A stretch of 64,000 bases of DNA from positions 1,663,501 through 1,727,500 of the forward strand of contig NZ_CP071839.1 of assembly GCF_017526105.1 (NCBI RefSeq). The letters are read 5' to 3'. The notes below the pieces were generated by a model. It had not been told where the DNA came from. It did not search any database and worked only from the letters and a program-made list of their open reading frames with translations. The position numbers and the translations under genes are program-made. The stretch is from Streptomyces cyanogenus. GTDB taxonomy: Bacteria > Actinomycetota > Actinomycetes > Streptomycetales > Streptomycetaceae. Positions 33,043-42,373 of this stretch are shown here, piece by piece; positions within the stretch are counted from its first letter, which is position 1, and the number at the start of each line of letters is the position of its first letter.

Positions 33043-34560
33043 TCAGCCCAGCGGTACCGGATCCGGCAGTCCCACCGGCCAGGTGTGCACCGGCTCCCCG
33101 ACGTGCATCAGCTCGGCATACCGCCGTGTCGTCGCCGCCAGGGCCGCCTCGCGGGACAGCCCCTGCTCCAGCGCCCGGTGGAAGGTGGCCGCCTGCCAGG
33201 ACGCCCCGTTCACCCGGCGCCGGCAGCGTTCCTCGATCACACCCAGGTAGAGGTCCCGGTCGGCGGCCTCCACGCCCCACGCGTCGAGCCCGGCCGCCGC
33301 GAGCGGCAGCAGTTCGTCGCGGACCAGCGTGACCGCGTCGACCTCGCCCGTGCCGCCGTACCGTCCCCGCCGGGGCCAGACGAAGCGGGCGTCGATGCCG
33401 TACCGGCATGCCGCATCGAAGTTGGCCTCGGCCGCGGCGAACGGCAGCCGCGTCCACACCGGCCGGGGTTCCTCGGCGAGGGCGCGGACGAGGCCGTAGT
33501 AGAAGGCCGCGTTCGCGATCACGTCGGTGATGGTCGGCCCGGCCGGCAGCACCCGGTTCTCGACCCTGAGGTGCGGGACACCGTCCGCGATGCCGTACAC
33601 CGGCCGGTTCCAGCGGTAGATCGTGCCGTTGTGCAGGACGAGTTCGGCGAGCTTGGGCACCCCGCCGGCCTCGACGACCTCCAGCGGCTCCTCGTCGTCG
33701 CAGATCGGCAGCAGGGCCGGGAAGTAGCGCAGGTTCTCCTCGAACAGGTCGTACGCGGAGGAGATCCACCGCTCGCCGAACCAGGTGCGCGGCCGTACGC
33801 CCTGCGCCTGGAGCTCGGGCGGCCGGGTGTCGGTGGACTGGAGGAACAGCGGGGGCCGGGACTCGCGCCACAGCTCGTGCCCGAAGAGGAACGGTGAGTT
33901 CGCGCCGAGGGCGATCTGCGCGGCGGAGGCCGCCTGCGCCGCGTTCCACACGTCGGCGAACCGCGCCGGCGTGACCTGCAGATGCAGCTGTACGGAGGTG
34001 CACGCGGCCTCGGGCACGATGGACTTGGAGGTGCACACGAGGTGCTCCACGCCCTCGATGTCGAGCCGGAAGTCCTCCCCGCGCGCGGCGACGATCTGGT
34101 CGTTGAGCAGGGTGTAGCGGTCGGCCTCGGAGAGGTTGGAGGAGACCAGGTCGTCCCGGTCGAGGGTGGGCAGGATGCCGATCATCACGATGCCCGCGTC
34201 CACCTCACCGGCCTTCCGGTCGGCGTAGGCGAGCGAGGTGCGCAGTTCCTCGGCGAGCCGGTCGAATACCCGGCCGCCCAATCGGTGTGGGGCGATGTTG
34301 ACTTCCAGGTTGAACATGGCGAGTTCTGTTTGGAAGTCGCGGCTCGCGATGCGCTCCAGTACCTGCCCGTTCAACATTTTCGGCATACCGTCGGACCCCG
34401 CGAGATTCAACTCGATCTCGACTCCCATGAGGTTCTTCGGGCGATCGAATCGCTTCTCGCGCAGCAGCCGCTCCAGTCCCGTCAGGCACATCTGGAGCTT
34501 TTCTCGGTAGCGCTGGCGATCGGACAGGTCGAACTGCCCTGCCACGACCTTCTCCCCCAT
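33043..34560 (-). CDS. glutamate-cysteine ligase family protein (GCS2)
   Basis: A 505-residue protein of the GCS2 family, which joins glutamate to an amine by ATP-dependent ligation. The segment NLMGVEIELNLAG carries the two metal-binding glutamates, and TSVQLHLQV with downstream VPHLRVENRVLP matches the active-site core. The ATG at 34560 follows GGAGGG. Actinobacteria make mycothiol rather than glutathione, so the true substrate may not be cysteine. A long intergenic region upstream suggests independent regulation. Confidence 0.85.
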   Translation of the reverse strand: MGEKVVAGQFDLSDRQRYREKLQMCLTGLERLLREKRFDRPKNLMGVEIELNLAGSDGMPKMLNGQVLERIASRDFQTELAMFNLEVNIAPHRLGGRVFDRLAEELRTSLAYADRKAGEVDAGIVMIGILPTLDRDDLVSSNLSEADRYTLLNDQIVAARGEDFRLDIEGVEHLVCTSKSIVPEAACTSVQLHLQVTPARFADVWNAAQAASAAQIALGANSPFLFGHELWRESRPPLFLQSTDTRPPELQAQGVRPRTWFGERWISSAYDLFEENLRYFPALLPICDDEEPLEVVEAGGVPKLAELVLHNGTIYRWNRPVYGIADGVPHLRVENRVLPAGPTITDVIANAAFYYGLVRALAEEPRPVWTRLPFAAAEANFDAACRYGIDARFVWPRRGRYGGTGEVDAVTLVRDELLPLAAAGLDAWGVEAADRDLYLGVIEERCRRRVNGASWQAATFHRALEQGLSREAALAATTRRYAELMHVGEPVHTWPVGLPDPVPLG

Positions 34561-35131
34561 CGAAGTGTCCCTCCTCGGATGGGCGGGCCGACGATCCGGC
34601 CGCCGGGCTCCCGGGTCAGGTGGGATGATGCCCAGCCGAAGCGATCGATAACGTCCCGCGCGGGCGCGTCGCCCGCTACTCTTACGAATGTTCCCGGCGG
34701 CACATTCACGCGGCATGCCGCACCGTGCACCTCCGGGTGCCCCGAACGCCTCGTGAAAAACGCCGATGACATTCGGCCGACCGCTACCGACGCGTACGGC
34801 GAGGTCAGAGCGGGGAGCCCGGACCGGAAATCGGGATTATTTCCGCAAAAAGGCGCCTGAATTCCGCCTTGTGTGAACGGCCGGAATCGAATAGCCGAAA
34901 CAACGGCCGAACACGCGTCGTATAAACTCTGTCCACAAGGCAGAAGGTTGGCGCCCTCGGTCCTGGTTTCCGTGGTGTTCCTGCCGTCCTGTTGACGGGC
35001 GGCAGACCGAGCCGCACTCTCTTCCACACCGAACCGGGCCCCCACCTCTCCGGCCTTCCCCCGTGAGCAGACAGCGCCGTCCGCCCCACCCTCCTCGCGC
35101 CGCCGCGCCTGTCGAACGAGAGGCGAGCCAC
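34561..35131. other. divergent intergenic region
   Basis: 571 bases between two divergent genes. It is less GC-rich around 34750-34935, with a TATAAA box at 34921-34926 that could be a -10 for the plus-strand gene at 35132. No coding frame on either strand has a recognisable domain. Confidence 0.45.
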
Positions 35132-35731
35132 ATGCCGCTGCACGTACCCCCTGCCCCCGCGCCTGCCCTGCGCTCCGTCCTGACCGCCCTCGGCTCCCCG
35201 ACCGCGGTCCGGGAGGCCCGCACTCCTTCCCTGCGTGCCGCGCAGGGCCCCGCCACCGCGGAACTCCCGCTGCCCGTGCACGTCCTGGACCGGATCACCG
35301 CCCAAGGCCTGTCCGCGACACGGCTGACCGGCTGGCGCTTCCTGATCCGGTGCGGCGACCGCGCGGTGGCCGCGGCCGAGACCATGCTCACCCCCGACGG
35401 CTGGGCCTTCTCCCATTTCTTCGAGGGTCCCTACGTCGCCTCCACCGAGCGCGCCCTGCACCAGGCAGAGGCGCTCCAACAGCCTTACCAGGCACGTCTG
35501 TTGTCCGTACCGGGTCTGTACATGCTCACCCTGTGGCTGCACGGCGACTGCTCCGGGGACGGCACCGAGGGGCATCCGGCCGCCACCGACCTGCTCGTGC
35601 CGCTGGCACCGGCGCCGCCCGGCATCCCGGCACACCGTCCGTTCCGGGTCGCCGAGTTGCTTCCGGTGCTGACCCATCGGGCGACTCCCCTTCCGCTGCT
35701 CGGCTCGCCGGTGCTCGGCTCGCCCGCCTGA
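35132..35731 (+). CDS. conserved Streptomyces protein of unknown function
   Basis: A 199-residue protein I recognise only as a Streptomyces-type hypothetical. The N-terminal third is Pro/Ala-rich; the core (RLTGWRFLIRCGDRAVAAAE, then AFSHFFEGPYVASTERALHQ) looks like a compact alpha/beta domain. No signal peptide or membrane helix. The ATG at 35132 follows GAGAGG. A strong terminator follows at 35742-35775, so it is monocistronic. Confidence 0.72.
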   Translation: MPLHVPPAPAPALRSVLTALGSPTAVREARTPSLRAAQGPATAELPLPVHVLDRITAQGLSATRLTGWRFLIRCGDRAVAAAETMLTPDGWAFSHFFEGPYVASTERALHQAEALQQPYQARLLSVPGLYMLTLWLHGDCSGDGTEGHPAATDLLVPLAPAPPGIPAHRPFRVAELLPVLTHRATPLPLLGSPVLGSPA

Positions 35732-36038
35732 CCCCCGCACGCGTACCCCGCTCCCCGCAAGGGAAGCGGGGTACGGCCGTTCCCGCGGCCTGTCCCGCCC
35801 CGAGCCATCCGGACTAGTCCCATCCGGCCACCGGGGACCACCCGAAGAGCCACCGAGAACCACCCGAAGAGACGGTGCTGTTGGGCTGAACCGTCCACGC
35901 GGGTGACGCGTCCTGAACCTGTGAGAAGCGGTGCCGTGAAATCCCTGCGGAACGACGCCCAGAGGACAACACTGGACTCCGACCGACTCATCACCACGGG
36001 GGATGGACATGATCACATCAGAGCGAAAGATCCCGCCC
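35732..36038. other. gap with terminator and leader of the DUF5999 gene
   Basis: Contains the hairpin at 35742-35775 and then about 260 bases without a convincing gene. Confidence 0.45.
35742..35775 (+). terminator. hairpin after 35132-35731
   Basis: Perfect 11-base arms CGTACCCCGCT (35742-35752) and AGCGGGGTACG (35765-35775). The loop itself can pair further (CCCC with GGG). Confidence 0.75.
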
Positions 36039-36245
36039 ATGTGCCAGCACCAGCCGCCGTGCCCGCCAGCCGAATCCGCCGACCGGGAGTCCGCCCGCCT
36101 CGTGGCGCACCACCCGGAGCAGGGGTGGAGCCTGCTGTGCAACGGCGTCCTGCTCTTCGAGGACACCGGCGAGCTGCTGCCCGACGGCCGCATCATCGCC
36201 CCGCACCGTCCGCTCGGTGCGGATCAGGTGATGACCGCCGCCTGA
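36039..36245 (+). CDS. DUF5999-type small protein
   Basis: A 68-residue protein starting MCQHQPPCPPAESADRESAR and ending in LGADQVMTAA, matching the small DUF5999 family I know from Streptomyces. Function unknown; the early Cys-x5-Cys with His could bind a metal. Two in-frame ATGs upstream (36003, 36009) are alternative starts and 36009 has a GGA-containing leader, so the N-terminus is uncertain. Confidence 0.7.
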   Translation: MCQHQPPCPPAESADRESARLVAHHPEQGWSLLCNGVLLFEDTGELLPDGRIIAPHRPLGADQVMTAA

Positions 36246-36339
36246 GCGAGGCACAGTGACCTGAGGGGCCGGCCGCACGCACCCGGTGCGCACCGGCCCC
36301 GACGCGTGTCCGGCCGTGGCTGCGCAGCGTATCGGGGTG

Positions 36340-37383
36340 TCAGCGCAGCGCTTCCCGCAGCGCCTGGTAGGCGGGCTTGGGACGCAGCTCCTCGTCCCAC
36401 GGCAGGGCCGCGCCCTCACCCGGGAAGAACGCCGGTATCCAGGAGTACTTGTCCGTGTAGTCCCAGATGGTCACACCCGCACAGCGGCGTACGGCCAGAC
36501 AGGCCGCGGTGAGGTCCCGGTACCACGTCGCCTGTTCGGCGAGTTTCTCCTCGGTAGCCGGCAGCTGCATCCGGACGTCGACCTCGGTGAGCGCGGTGTC
36601 CAGGCCCAGCCGGGAGAAGCGGCGGAGGTTGTCCTCCAGGGTGGCCGGATAGCCGTACTGGAGGGCCAGGTGGGCCTGGAAGCCGACGCCGTCGAGGGGC
36701 ACGCCCCGGGCCTTGAGGTCCTTGGCCAGCCGGTGGTAGGCGTCGCTCTTCGGGCCGGTCGCCTCGATGTTGTAGTCGTTCAGGTAGAGCCTGGCGTGCG
36801 GGTCGGCCTGGTGGGCCCAGCGCAGCGCATCGGCGATGTAGCCGGGGCCCAGGGTCTTGTACCAGATGGTCTCGCGGTAGCTGCCGTCCTCGTCGAAGGC
36901 CTCGTTGACGACGTCCCAGGCGTACACCTTGCCCCGGTAGTGCCGTACCTCGGTGGTGATGTGCTTCTTCAGCACGGCCCGCAGTTCGCTCGCCGTCCAC
37001 TGCCTGGAGGTCAGCCAGTCGGGCAGCTGGCTGTGCCATACGAGGGTGTGGGCGCGGACCTTCTGGTGGTGCCTGCGGGCCAGGTCGACGATCTCGTCGC
37101 CGTCGGTCCAGTCGAAGACGCCCTGCTGCGGCTCGGTGGCGTACCACTTCATGCCGTTGCCGGGCGTGATCATGTCGACCTCGCTGCCGAGGAGGCGCGT
37201 GTAGGCGGTGTCGGTGAGTTCGGGGTTGTCGGTGGCGCTGCCGAAGTAGCGGCCGTGGCGCTCGGCGAGGTCGGCGAGCGTGGGCTGCCGTACCGGGTCC
37301 GGTGCGGCCTGCGCGGCGGGGCCCGCGGCCAGTCCGGCGGTGACCAGCACGGCCGCGAGGGCGCCGGCAAGTCTCAGACGCAT
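36340..37383 (-). CDS. endo-1,4-beta-xylanase, GH10, secreted
   Basis: A 347-residue glycoside hydrolase family 10 enzyme that cuts xylan backbones. It has a signal peptide (residues 1-27, ending AQA). The catalytic acid/base is E161 in WDVVNEAF and the nucleophile is E267 in ALTEVDVRM. There is no carbohydrate-binding module. It lies 36 bases after the second sugar permease gene and is the last gene of the operon starting at 40550, so xylan cutting and oligosaccharide uptake are expressed together. Confidence 0.95.
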   Translation of the reverse strand: MRLRLAGALAAVLVTAGLAAGPAAQAAPDPVRQPTLADLAERHGRYFGSATDNPELTDTAYTRLLGSEVDMITPGNGMKWYATEPQQGVFDWTDGDEIVDLARRHHQKVRAHTLVWHSQLPDWLTSRQWTASELRAVLKKHITTEVRHYRGKVYAWDVVNEAFDEDGSYRETIWYKTLGPGYIADALRWAHQADPHARLYLNDYNIEATGPKSDAYHRLAKDLKARGVPLDGVGFQAHLALQYGYPATLEDNLRRFSRLGLDTALTEVDVRMQLPATEEKLAEQATWYRDLTAACLAVRRCAGVTIWDYTDKYSWIPAFFPGEGAALPWDEELRPKPAYQALREALR

Positions 37384-37419
37384 GGTGGGACTCCTGTCCG
37401 GGTGTCGGGAGGGCGCGGT

Positions 37420-38253
37420 TCAGCCCTTGGTGGCGCCGGTGGTCAGACCGCCGACGAGCTGGCGTTCGGCGACCGAGTAGAAGGCGAGGGCGGGGACCAT
37501 GGCGAGGACGAGATAGGCGAAGACCCGGGCGTACTCCGCCGAGTACTGCCCCTGGAACTGCTGGACGCCGATGGGCAGGGTCCACCAGGTGCTGTCGGTG
37601 AACACCAGCAGCGGCAGGAAGAAGTTGTTCCAGCTGGTGACCACCGCGAGGACCGAGACGGTGCCGAGCGCCGGCCGGGCCATGGGCAGCAGGACCCGCC
37701 AGAAGAACCCGAAGGCGCTGCACCCGTCGAGCGTGGCGGCCTCCTCCAGTTCGCCGGGGATCTGCCGGAAGAAGCCGCGCAGGATGATGATCGTCATCGG
37801 CAGTCCGAACGCGGCCTGCGGGAGGATCACACCGAGCGGGTTGTCCAGCAGGCCCAGGGAGCGCAGCAGCAGGAACAGCGGCAGGGCGGCCACCGCGAAG
37901 GGGAACATCAGCCCCATCGTGAAGACGGTGAACAGCACCTCCCGCCCGCGGAAGGCGAAGCGCGCGAAGGAGAAGGCCGCGAGCGCGGACACGGCGACCA
38001 CGAGCACGGTCGTGCCCACGGCGATCAGCGTGCTGTTGCCGACCAGCCGCCAGAACCCGCCCGAGCCGAGGATGCCCGTGTAGTTGCCGGTCAGCCAGTG
38101 CTCGGGCAGTCCGAACGGGTTGCGGGACAGCTCGTCGGTGGACTTGAAGCCGGACAGGACGGCGTACAGCAGCGGTACGACCATCACCGCGCCGACCACG
38201 ACGAGGACCAGGTGCAGCGGCAGCGTACGGACGCCCCTGGTTCTGCGGGTCAC
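37420..38253 (-). CDS. sugar ABC transporter permease (MalG-type)
   Basis: A 277-residue inner-membrane permease with six helices and the ATPase-contact loop EEAATLDGCSAFGFFWRVLL (EAA motif). The GTG start at 38253 overlaps the stop of the upstream permease gene (GTGA), so the pair is coupled. With its partner it forms the channel for xylo-oligosaccharides. No ATPase gene is present; in Streptomyces a shared ATPase such as MsiK commonly serves such transporters. Confidence 0.92.
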   Translation of the reverse strand: MTRRTRGVRTLPLHLVLVVVGAVMVVPLLYAVLSGFKSTDELSRNPFGLPEHWLTGNYTGILGSGGFWRLVGNSTLIAVGTTVLVVAVSALAAFSFARFAFRGREVLFTVFTMGLMFPFAVAALPLFLLLRSLGLLDNPLGVILPQAAFGLPMTIIILRGFFRQIPGELEEAATLDGCSAFGFFWRVLLPMARPALGTVSVLAVVTSWNNFFLPLLVFTDSTWWTLPIGVQQFQGQYSAEYARVFAYLVLAMVPALAFYSVAERQLVGGLTTGATKG

Positions 38254-39248
38254 GTGCCGTCCCCCCTCATCGTCGTGGTGGCGCCTTCGAGGTCGCGGCG
38301 GAGCACGAACCGCTGGTAGGCGAGGGCGAAGACGAGGCAGATGCCGAACATGACCACGCTGATCGCGCTGGCGTAGCCGACCTGGTAGCGCTTGAAGCCG
38401 TACTGGAACATGGTCACGGCCATCGTCTCGGAGTGGTGGTCGGGGCCGCCCTGAGTGATCACCCACACCAGGTCGAACAGCTGGATCGCCCCGATCACCG
38501 ACAGGAAGACGCTGATGCGCAGGGTGGGCGCGAGCAGCGGCAGGGTGACGTTGCGGAACCGCTGCCAGGGGCCGGCGCCGTCGATCAGCGCCGCCTCCGT
38601 CAACTCGGCCGGGATCGACTGGAGTCCGGCCAGGTGGAGCATCATGTGGAAGCCGAAGTACTTCCAGGTCATGACGAGGAAGAGGGCCGCCATGACGGAG
38701 GAGGGGCCGGCGAACCACTCGCCGCCCAGGCCGTCCAGGCCGACGGCGCCCAGGACGTGGTCGGCGAGTCCGTCGTCCGGGGCGAAGACCATGCTGAACA
38801 GCACGCCGGTGATGGCCTCGGACAGCACGTACGGCGCGAAGAACAGCATCCGGTACACCGCCCGGCCGCGCAGCCGCTGGTTCAGCAGCACCGCCATGGC
38901 CAGGGCGAACGGCAGCTGGAGCACGAGCGAGAGCACCACCAGCACCAGGCAGCGCCACAGGTCGCCGAGGAAGACGTCGTCCTGGAGAAGGCGGGTGAAG
39001 TTGTCGCCGGCGACGTAGTCGGAGGGCATGCCGAAGCCGCCCCAGCGGAAGAAGGCGGCGTACAGCGCGAACAGCACCGGCAGCAGCACCAGCCCGGTGA
39101 ACAGCACCAGCGCGGGCAGCTGGAAGCCGACCGCGGTGAGCCAGTTCAGCGTGCGCCGCCGGGTCCGGGCACGGCCCGGGGGGACGGCCGGGAGCGGGTG
39201 GCCCGCGGCGGGGCCGCTCCGCTTGTCCGGGAGGAAGGTGGAGGTCAT
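38250..39248 (-). CDS. sugar ABC transporter permease (MalF-type)
   Basis: A 332-residue permease with six to seven membrane helices and the EAA-type loop TEAALIDGAGPWQRFRNVTL. The N-terminal 35 residues are basic and cytoplasmic. It begins six bases after the binding-protein gene ends. It is the second gene of the xylan operon. Confidence 0.92.
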   Translation of the reverse strand: MTSTFLPDKRSGPAAGHPLPAVPPGRARTRRRTLNWLTAVGFQLPALVLFTGLVLLPVLFALYAAFFRWGGFGMPSDYVAGDNFTRLLQDDVFLGDLWRCLVLVVLSLVLQLPFALAMAVLLNQRLRGRAVYRMLFFAPYVLSEAITGVLFSMVFAPDDGLADHVLGAVGLDGLGGEWFAGPSSVMAALFLVMTWKYFGFHMMLHLAGLQSIPAELTEAALIDGAGPWQRFRNVTLPLLAPTLRISVFLSVIGAIQLFDLVWVITQGGPDHHSETMAVTMFQYGFKRYQVGYASAISVVMFGICLVFALAYQRFVLRRDLEGATTTMRGDGT

Positions 39249-39254
39249 CGCCGG

Positions 39255-40550
39255 CTACTGCTCTTCCTTGGCGGTCGTGGTGATCGACTGTGCCACCTGC
39301 TCGGCCGACTTGGATCCGGCGATGAGCGCGGCCACACTGTCGTTGACCTCCTGGCCGACGGCGGGCGCGTAGGCCTGGTCGAGGTAGAGCTGGAAGCCGG
39401 TGGCCTCCTTCAACCGGGCCTGCACGGCCTTGAGGTTGGGGTCGGTGAGCACGGACTCGGCGGCCGGGACGACCGGCAGCACCCCGGTCTTCCTCACCAG
39501 TTCCCGGTCGGTCGCCCGGGAGGCGAAGAACTCCAGGAAGTCGACGGCGGCCTGTGGCGCTCCCCGGCGCAGGGCGTGGCCTCCGCCCCCGCCGAACACC
39601 TCGGTGATCTTCCCGTTGCCGCCCTCGACCTCGGGGAACGGGAAGAAGCCCAGGTTCGCGCCGAGGCCCTTGCCGACGTCGGCCTCCACGACCGGGGCCC
39701 ACTGCCCCATGAGTTCCATCGCCGCCTTGCCGTTGCCGACGGTGGCGGCCTGGCCGGTCGGGGTGGAGTACGCGGCGCCGAGGAAACCCTTCTGGAACGG
39801 CTGGAGATCCACCAGTTCCTTCAGGTGCCGTCCGGCCCGCACGAAGCCGTCGCCGGTGAAGTCCTTGCTCTCGCCTGCCTTCCGGAGCGCGTCGACGCCG
39901 GCCGTGCGCATCGCCAGGTACGCCCAGTAGTACATGCCGGGCCACTTCTCCTTGCCCGCCAGGGCGAGCGGCGTGACCCCGGCGGCCTTCAGCTTCCCTA
40001 CGGCGTCCAGGAAGCCGTTCCAGGTGGTGGGGGGTGTGCTGATCCCGGCCTTCTCGAAGAGCGCCTTGTTGTACCAGAAGCCGATCATGCCGATGTCGAA
40101 CGGGATGCCGTACGCCGTGCCGTCCAGGAGGTACGGCTCCTTCGCCACCGGCAGCAGTCCGTCGGCCCAGGTCCTGGTGCGGTCCGTGAGGTCCTCGACC
40201 AGTCCCGCGTCGACCTGCTGCCTGAGCACGCCGCCGCCCCAGGTGTGGAAGATGTCCGGCAGCTTCCCGGAGGCGGTCAGCGCGGTCATCTTCGACTTGT
40301 AGGCGTCGTTCTCCAGCTGGACGATCTTTATCCTGACCTTGGGGTTGTCCGCCTCGAACTTCTTGGCCAGGGCCGCCCACACGGTCTTGGCCGGCTGCGT
40401 GGTCGAGATGTTCCACCACTCGATCGTGGTCGTCCCCGAGGACGACCCTCCGTCCGAGTCGCCACCGCAGCCGCTCAGTGCGGTCGCACCGAGGCCGGCG
40501 GCGACGGAGGCCGCCAGGAAGCCGCGGCGGGACAGTGCAGGGTCGCCCAT
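39255..40550 (-). CDS. sugar-binding lipoprotein of ABC transporter
   Basis: A 431-residue extracellular family-1 solute-binding protein. The N-terminus has a twin-arginine-like SRRGFLAAS and a lipobox ALSGC near residue 29, then a Gly/Ser linker and the binding domain. As first gene of an operon with two permeases and a GH10 xylanase, its ligand is probably xylobiose or xylo-oligosaccharides. Two consecutive ATGs (40553 and 40550) follow GGAG; the second has better spacing. Confidence 0.92.
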   Translation of the reverse strand: MGDPALSRRGFLAASVAAGLGATALSGCGGDSDGGSSSGTTTIEWWNISTTQPAKTVWAALAKKFEADNPKVRIKIVQLENDAYKSKMTALTASGKLPDIFHTWGGGVLRQQVDAGLVEDLTDRTRTWADGLLPVAKEPYLLDGTAYGIPFDIGMIGFWYNKALFEKAGISTPPTTWNGFLDAVGKLKAAGVTPLALAGKEKWPGMYYWAYLAMRTAGVDALRKAGESKDFTGDGFVRAGRHLKELVDLQPFQKGFLGAAYSTPTGQAATVGNGKAAMELMGQWAPVVEADVGKGLGANLGFFPFPEVEGGNGKITEVFGGGGGHALRRGAPQAAVDFLEFFASRATDRELVRKTGVLPVVPAAESVLTDPNLKAVQARLKEATGFQLYLDQAYAPAVGQEVNDSVAALIAGSKSAEQVAQSITTTAKEEQ

Positions 40551-40562
40551 CATGCGCTCCTT

Positions 40563-40573
40563 CGAAACTTTCG
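40563..40573. promoter_or_regulatory. operator-like palindrome, xylan operon box 1
   Basis: CGAAACTTTCG is a perfect inverted repeat in the leader, 13 bases before the binding-protein start. It resembles the CGAAA-TTTCG boxes I associate with Streptomyces xylanase genes and LacI-type repressors. Confidence 0.65.
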
Positions 40574-40653
40574 AGTTGCTTCGGAGAGGGTCCCGACTGA
40601 GAAATTCACGCACCACCGGGAGCCGCCGACGCTCTCGTCGGCCAACGGCGGGC

Positions 40654-40664
40654 CGAAACATTCG
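40654..40664. promoter_or_regulatory. operator-like box 2
   Basis: CGAAACATTCG, the same motif with one changed pair. It lies downstream of the predicted transcription start. Confidence 0.55.
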
Positions 40665-40692
40665 AGTTACCCACCGAACGTTCCGAACGGCG

Positions 40693-40721
40693 ACTCTAGG
40701 AACGCGCGTGGGGAGCGTCAA
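40693..40721 (-). promoter_or_regulatory. vegetative-type promoter of the xylan operon
   Basis: On the minus strand TTGACG (40721-40716) and TAGAGT (40698-40693) are 17 bases apart, a good match to principal-sigma promoters. Transcription would start near 40686 and leave a leader of about 135 bases with boxes 1 and 2. Confidence 0.6.
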
Positions 40722-40789
40722 GGTGTCGTGCACGAGGTGACGAGCGCACAGCCGACCCCGCCGGAGGCGGCGCGAGCCACGAGAGGGGC

Positions 40790-40800
40790 CGAATGTTTCG
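40790..40800. promoter_or_regulatory. operator-like box 3
   Basis: CGAATGTTTCG, the exact reverse complement of box 2, about 70 bases upstream of the promoter. Could support DNA looping. Confidence 0.5.
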
Positions 40801-40925
40801 CCACCAGCACCGAATTCGGGTGGCCGGTCCGGACGGGGCGAGGAGGACCGGGCCCTCCGGCTGGTCGAATCGCCGGGGCGGGAGTGGGATGGAAGGAGCG
40901 AGACCTTGCCCGGAACGGTGGAGTC

Positions 40926-41456
40926 ATGTCCGGTAACGACGCCTCGGCGGTCGCGCGAGTGGTCGTCGGTGTGAGCGGCTCCCTGAACAGCGTCACGGCC
41001 CTGCGCCGGGCCACGGCGCTGGCCCGCCGGCTGGGAGTGGAGCTGTGGCCGGTACTGGCCTGGGAGCCACCGGGCGGTGACCCCGCCGCGCGGCGCGCCC
41101 CCGCCGACGGTCCGCTGCTCGACGAGTGGCAGCGTCTGGCCAGGCAGCGGCTGGCCTCGGTCCTCTACGAGATCTTCGGCACGGAGAGTCCCGGCGTACC
41201 GGTGCACGCCGTCGTCGTACGCGGCGCCCCGGGCCCGGCCCTGGTGGCGACCGCCGACCGCGAGACCGACGTACTGGTCGTCGGCACGGGCCGACGCGGC
41301 CTGCAGCGAGCCTTCTCGGCCCGCGTCTCCCGCCACTGCGTGTCCCGCGCCCGCTGCCCGGTCCTGGCGGTCCCCCCGTCCCCGCTGGAATCGGCACTGC
41401 TCTCCGTCCACCGCCGCAACACCTGGCACCTACGGCTCGACACACGGGGGCTGTGA
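40926..41456 (+). CDS. universal stress protein (UspA family)
   Basis: A 176-residue UspA-fold protein (VVVGVSGSLNSVTALRRATA at the start). The ATP-binding-type loop is VGTGRRGLQRAFSARVSRHC, with a slightly altered glycine pattern. It should be a soluble nucleotide-binding stress protein. It is divergent from the xylan operon but shares no obvious function. Confidence 0.88.
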   Translation: MSGNDASAVARVVVGVSGSLNSVTALRRATALARRLGVELWPVLAWEPPGGDPAARRAPADGPLLDEWQRLARQRLASVLYEIFGTESPGVPVHAVVVRGAPGPALVATADRETDVLVVGTGRRGLQRAFSARVSRHCVSRARCPVLAVPPSPLESALLSVHRRNTWHLRLDTRGL

Positions 41457-41574
41457 CCGGGGCGGCGACGCACGCAGTCGCCCCCGCTGCCGTCCCGTCA
41501 AGAATCTCCGCCCCGCCGTCAGGGCACCGTCAAGGGGAGGTGCGACCCGCTGCCGGCGGTCTACCGTCTTTCTC

Positions 41575-42132
41575 ATGGAGCAGCGCGACGGCATCCGCCC
41601 CCGGGCGACCGGCTCGCACCCGTCCGGCGCCGGGGCCGTGGCGTACGACCGCAGCTGGGCCCGGGACGTGCGCAGTGCCTGCCGGTGTGCCGGTGCCCTG
41701 TTCGGGCTGTTGCTGGGCGTGGACCGGACGGCCGGCTCGCTGACCTGGTGGCGCGCCGCCCTGTGGCTCCTGCTGGCCCTGCTGCTGCTCCTCGTCCTGT
41801 TCCCCGTGCGCGTGTCGGCCGGCCCGGGCTGGCTGGCGAGCCGCCGCCTGTTGCGCACCCGCCGCGTCCGCACCGATCTGCTGACCGCCGTACGCCCGCT
41901 GGACGGCGTCACCCAGCGCCTGGTGCTGCGCGACGCCCTCGGCAACCGGGTCGAGATCGACCCCGAAGTTCTCGTCCGCAACCCGCAGTTGTGGTACCGG
42001 CTGGACGAGGGCGCCCGCGCCTCCGAGGCGGCCGGCACCCTGCTGTGCGGCGCGGCCGCCCTGCACCGGCTGGCCCGCCGCGTGGACCGCGAGACGGCCC
42101 TGGGGGTGTTCCGGGTGTCCGGCCTGGAGTGA
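41575..42132 (+). CDS. single-span membrane protein of unknown function
   Basis: A 185-residue protein with a short hydrophobic patch and one strong membrane helix (WWRAALWLLLALLLLLVLFP), then a cytoplasmic C-terminal domain (RRVRTDLLTAVRPLDGVTQR). No family recognised. No ribosome-binding site precedes the ATG, but TACCGT ends seven bases before it, so a leaderless transcript is possible. Confidence 0.65.
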   Translation: MEQRDGIRPRATGSHPSGAGAVAYDRSWARDVRSACRCAGALFGLLLGVDRTAGSLTWWRAALWLLLALLLLLVLFPVRVSAGPGWLASRRLLRTRRVRTDLLTAVRPLDGVTQRLVLRDALGNRVEIDPEVLVRNPQLWYRLDEGARASEAAGTLLCGAAALHRLARRVDRETALGVFRVSGLE

Positions 42133-42373
42133 CGCTCGGTGGCCGCCGTACGCCCGGCTCCCGCCGTGGGCCACCCGACCGGCCCCAGCCCGGCAGACCG
42201 GCCCCGGCCTCCCCTTTCCGGGGTGGCGGCCCCTCTCGCGGGCCATTCTTAACGCAAGATTGACGCCTTCCGAGCCCTGATCCATGGGCCCAGGCATCAC
42301 GCTCTGCTTACGCTGGTGCCGCCGTCCGCGTGATGGCCGAGAACAGCTGAGCCGCACGTCAGGAGCAACTCCG

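Larger units (their letters stand above)
40551..40925. other. regulatory region between the xylan operon and the universal stress gene
   Basis: Holds three operator-like boxes (40563, 40654, 40790) and a minus-strand promoter (40693-40721). No gene. Confidence 0.6.

Noticed and set aside
38433..41456. A 1007-codon plus-strand frame running into the universal stress gene
   Set aside because: Only the last 176 codons are real (from ATG 40926); the rest mirrors the sugar-transport genes.
42133..42373. Possible c-di-AMP (ydaO-type) riboswitch before the APC permease
   Set aside because: Considered because KimA-type permeases often have one, but the conserved core sequences are not visible; only an 8-base inverted repeat is present.
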